DNA from: Bacillus sp. Xin1
Lineage (GTDB): Bacteria > Bacillota > Bacilli > Bacillales > Bacillaceae_G
Direction: 5' to 3'
DNA: 64,000 nt
Assembly (NCBI RefSeq): GCF_013314535.1
Contig: NZ_JABUAE010000005.1
Location: forward strand, 62,001 to 126,000
Positions within the stretch are counted from its first letter, which is position 1. Each line of letters opens with the position of its first letter. Below, in pieces: positions 61,197 through 64,000 of the stretch. The notes under the pieces are model-generated. The model did not search any database. It saw only the letters and a list, made by a program, of their open reading frames with translations, and was not told the DNA's origin. Made by a program: the position numbers and the translations under genes.

Positions 61197-61745
61197 ATGC
61201 AAGAACTGATTCGTGATGTACTCACAGAACATTACACGCTAGCGATTCCACTCAGTATTTTATTTAATATCATCATCAGCTTGGCAGGATTTATTCCAAG
61301 CATCTTTTTAACAGCTATCAACATACAACTTTTCGGTTTAACAGATGGAACAGTCATTTCGATCACAGGCGAGGCATTAGGGGCCATTATTTCTTTTTAT
61401 TTCTATCGATTAGGTCTTCAGAAATTCGCACAAAACAAGATAAATCATTATCCAAAGGTCGAACGGCTCCTTTATGTTCAAGGAAAAGAAGCTTTTTTAC
61501 TCGTTTTATCATTCCGTTTCATTCCCTTTATCCCATCAAGTATTGTTACTTTATTCGCAGCTTTAGGGAAAATGTCCCTACTCTCTTTCAGTATTGCCAG
61601 TACACTAGGAAAAATCCCATCGTTACTTATTGAAGTGTACTCGGCATATCACGTTATGAATGGAACAAGTGAAGCAAAGTGGATTATAACAATCGCAGGT
61701 TGTATCGGGTTATTGTACCTATGGAGAAAGTGGAAGAAAAAATAA
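61197..61745 (+). CDS. VTT-domain (TVP38/TMEM64, DedA-like) membrane protein
   Basis: A 182-aa protein with five to six hydrophobic segments. The VTT core is GFIPSIFLTAINIQLFGLTDGTVISITGEALGAIISFYFYRLG followed by FLLVLSFRFIPFIPSSIVTLFAALGKMSLLSFSIASTLGKIPSLLIEVY: the R-F-P/F-x-P loop is typical of SNARE-associated/DedA-like proteins, thought to be lipid scramblases. The start is ATG 61197 (AAAGGA, 9-nt spacing); longer frames from 61140 or 61167 have poorer sites. It lies just after a bcr1 element. Confidence 0.8.
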   Translation: MQELIRDVLTEHYTLAIPLSILFNIIISLAGFIPSIFLTAINIQLFGLTDGTVISITGEALGAIISFYFYRLGLQKFAQNKINHYPKVERLLYVQGKEAFLLVLSFRFIPFIPSSIVTLFAALGKMSLLSFSIASTLGKIPSLLIEVYSAYHVMNGTSEAKWIITIAGCIGLLYLWRKWKKK

Positions 61746-61776
61746 AACAGGGAGCATTCGCTCCCTGTTTTATTTT
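61744..61776. terminator. bidirectional terminator between the VTT gene and npr
   Basis: AAACAGGGAGC / GCTCCCTGTTT with a 4-nt loop. Confidence 0.9.
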
Positions 61777-61795
61777 TTATATTAATGAAGAAATC

Positions 61796-63508
<1,713 letters not shown>

Positions 63509-63632
63509 CTAATAAAATTTTTTTTGAAAAAGAGTAGTTTTATATTAGCATTAGATTTCCACTATTAATATACTAAAAATTCAAATAATTACTTTCTCAA
63601 GTTTTGTAGAATTTTGGCGAACAAATATTGAG

Positions 63633-63663
63633 AAAGGCCCTTTCCGTTTTGGAAAGGGCCTTT
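63633..63663 (-). terminator. hairpin between nprX and npr
   Basis: AAAGGCCCTTTCC / GGAAAGGGCCTTT, 13-bp perfect stem with a 5-nt loop; a moderate T-run follows on the minus strand. It would separate nprRX transcription from the npr promoter at 63500-63630. Confidence 0.8.
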
Positions 63664-63674
63664 CTTGGTATTTC

Positions 63675-63803
63675 TTATACGTTTACTGTTTCTGCCGTGT
63701 TCTTTTCTTGACCATACATATCTGGTACTGAACCATATTGAGGCCCGAATACCGCCGCCAAAATTCCCGTAACTGCAAATGCACTAATAATTAGTTTTTT
63801 CAT
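63675..63803 (-). CDS. nprX: NprX quorum-sensing propeptide
   Basis: A 42-aa secreted peptide precursor: signal-type N-terminus MKKLIISAFAVTGILAAVFG, then SVPDMYG at residues 25-31, then a short hydrophilic tail (QEKNTAETVNV). The position and the xPDxxG core match the NprX signalling heptapeptide; the published form I recall is SKPDIVG, so this is a different pherotype. GGAGG lies 8 nt before the ATG, and the nprR stop is just one base upstream. Signal processing and re-import by an oligopeptide permease are known for the family. Confidence 0.85.
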   Translation of the reverse strand: MKKLIISAFAVTGILAAVFGPQYGSVPDMYGQEKNTAETVNV

Positions 63804-63804
63804 A

Positions 63805-64000
63805 TTAATATCCTCCTTCTTCTGATAGAGCAAGCGCTAATTTATAATAACGATTGCTCTCTTGAAATTCTAATAATCCTTCAAAGTATTCTGCTAGTTC
63901 TAAGTAGACCTTTTTCAAATGTTTTACATTTTCTTCAGTCTTAAAGAACGGTACCGCTTCCGTCTCTAAAAACCTCTTATATGCATCTTTTTTTTCAAAG
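63805..64000 (-). CDS. nprR: NprR quorum sensor, C-terminal end (5' part beyond window)
   Basis: The last 64 codons of a TPR-containing RNPP regulator (VYLELAEYFEGLLEFQESNRYYKLALALSEEGGY), running off the right end of the window. Helical TPR pairs in this style are found at the C-terminus of NprR. It lies one base upstream of nprX. In the cereus group NprR is a bifunctional Spo0F phosphatase/transcription activator switched by NprX. Only the end can be judged here. Confidence 0.75.
   Translation of the reverse strand, partial: FEKKDAYKRFLETEAVPFFKTEENVKHLKKVYLELAEYFEGLLEFQESNRYYKLALALSEEGGY

Overview
This 64 kb window is low-GC Firmicute chromosome, most likely from the Bacillus cereus group. 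The evidence is a camelysin/TasA-family protein with the typical SipW-type signal, an H-type spore protein (sspH), an Npr599-like neutral protease next to an NprR/NprX quorum-sensing pair, GerA-family germinant-receptor remnants, and two intact 157-bp bcr1-type repeats plus fragments. From memory, the gene order between the iron-siderophore cluster and the protease matches the B. anthracis region ending at npr599, read in reverse. I see no rRNA, tRNA, CRISPR array, IS element or prophage.

Layout. 1-2.8 kb: end of glpT, an untracked 39-aa membrane peptide, a universal stress protein and a SulP permease. 2.9-6.4 kb: a metal-residue-rich cell-wall-type lipoprotein divergent from an OmpR-type two-component system. 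6.4-10.3 kb: a DHFR-like reductase divergent from a WYL regulator, then HIT, OsmC and an amino-acid permease. 10.8-15.4 kb: the glnQHMP glutamine ABC transporter and an AGCS symporter. 15.5-24.9 kb: an APH-fold kinase, bcr1, a camelysin paralogue, a 1,413-aa subtilase with cohesin-like and dockerin modules, and a NarL-type two-component system. 25.5-26.4 kb: a collapsed gerA-type germination operon. 26.4-30.4 kb: treA/treP/treR with operators and a cre. 30.4-32.3 kb: an APC antiporter behind what looks like a histidine-codon leader-peptide attenuator. 32.5-38 kb: C39 peptidase lipoprotein, cardiolipin synthase, and a MoxR ATPase/VWA pair. 38-42 kb: Nudix, a small protein, tdh-kbl threonine catabolism, a methyltransferase. 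42-46 kb: a Fur-controlled ferric-siderophore transporter. 46.7-57 kb: dtpT, sspH, a PagR-like ArsR regulator, a TlpA-like thioredoxin, Rex-controlled lctP, two VOC proteins, aspartase, a CNNM/CorC protein and a nucleoside transporter. 57-64 kb: LCP and VanW cell-wall proteins, a lipoprotein-anchored RNase A-like toxin with a probable immunity partner, a VTT membrane protein, the M4 protease, NprX and the end of NprR.

The genes are mostly nutrient uptake and catabolism (amino acids, peptides, trehalose, lactate, threonine, iron), secreted proteolysis and cell-surface functions. Control signals readable in the DNA include Rex, Fur, TreR-type, cre and CodY-like sites, a WYL-regulator palindrome, ArsR half-sites and ribosome-mediated attenuation. 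The observations I consider most worth testing are the histidine attenuator (30595-30762), the RNase A-like lipoprotein toxin/immunity pair (59737-60543), the NprX pherotype (63675-63803), the cohesin+dockerin subtilase, the covarying bcr1 hairpins, and several starts corrected to TTG/ATG or possibly AUU.
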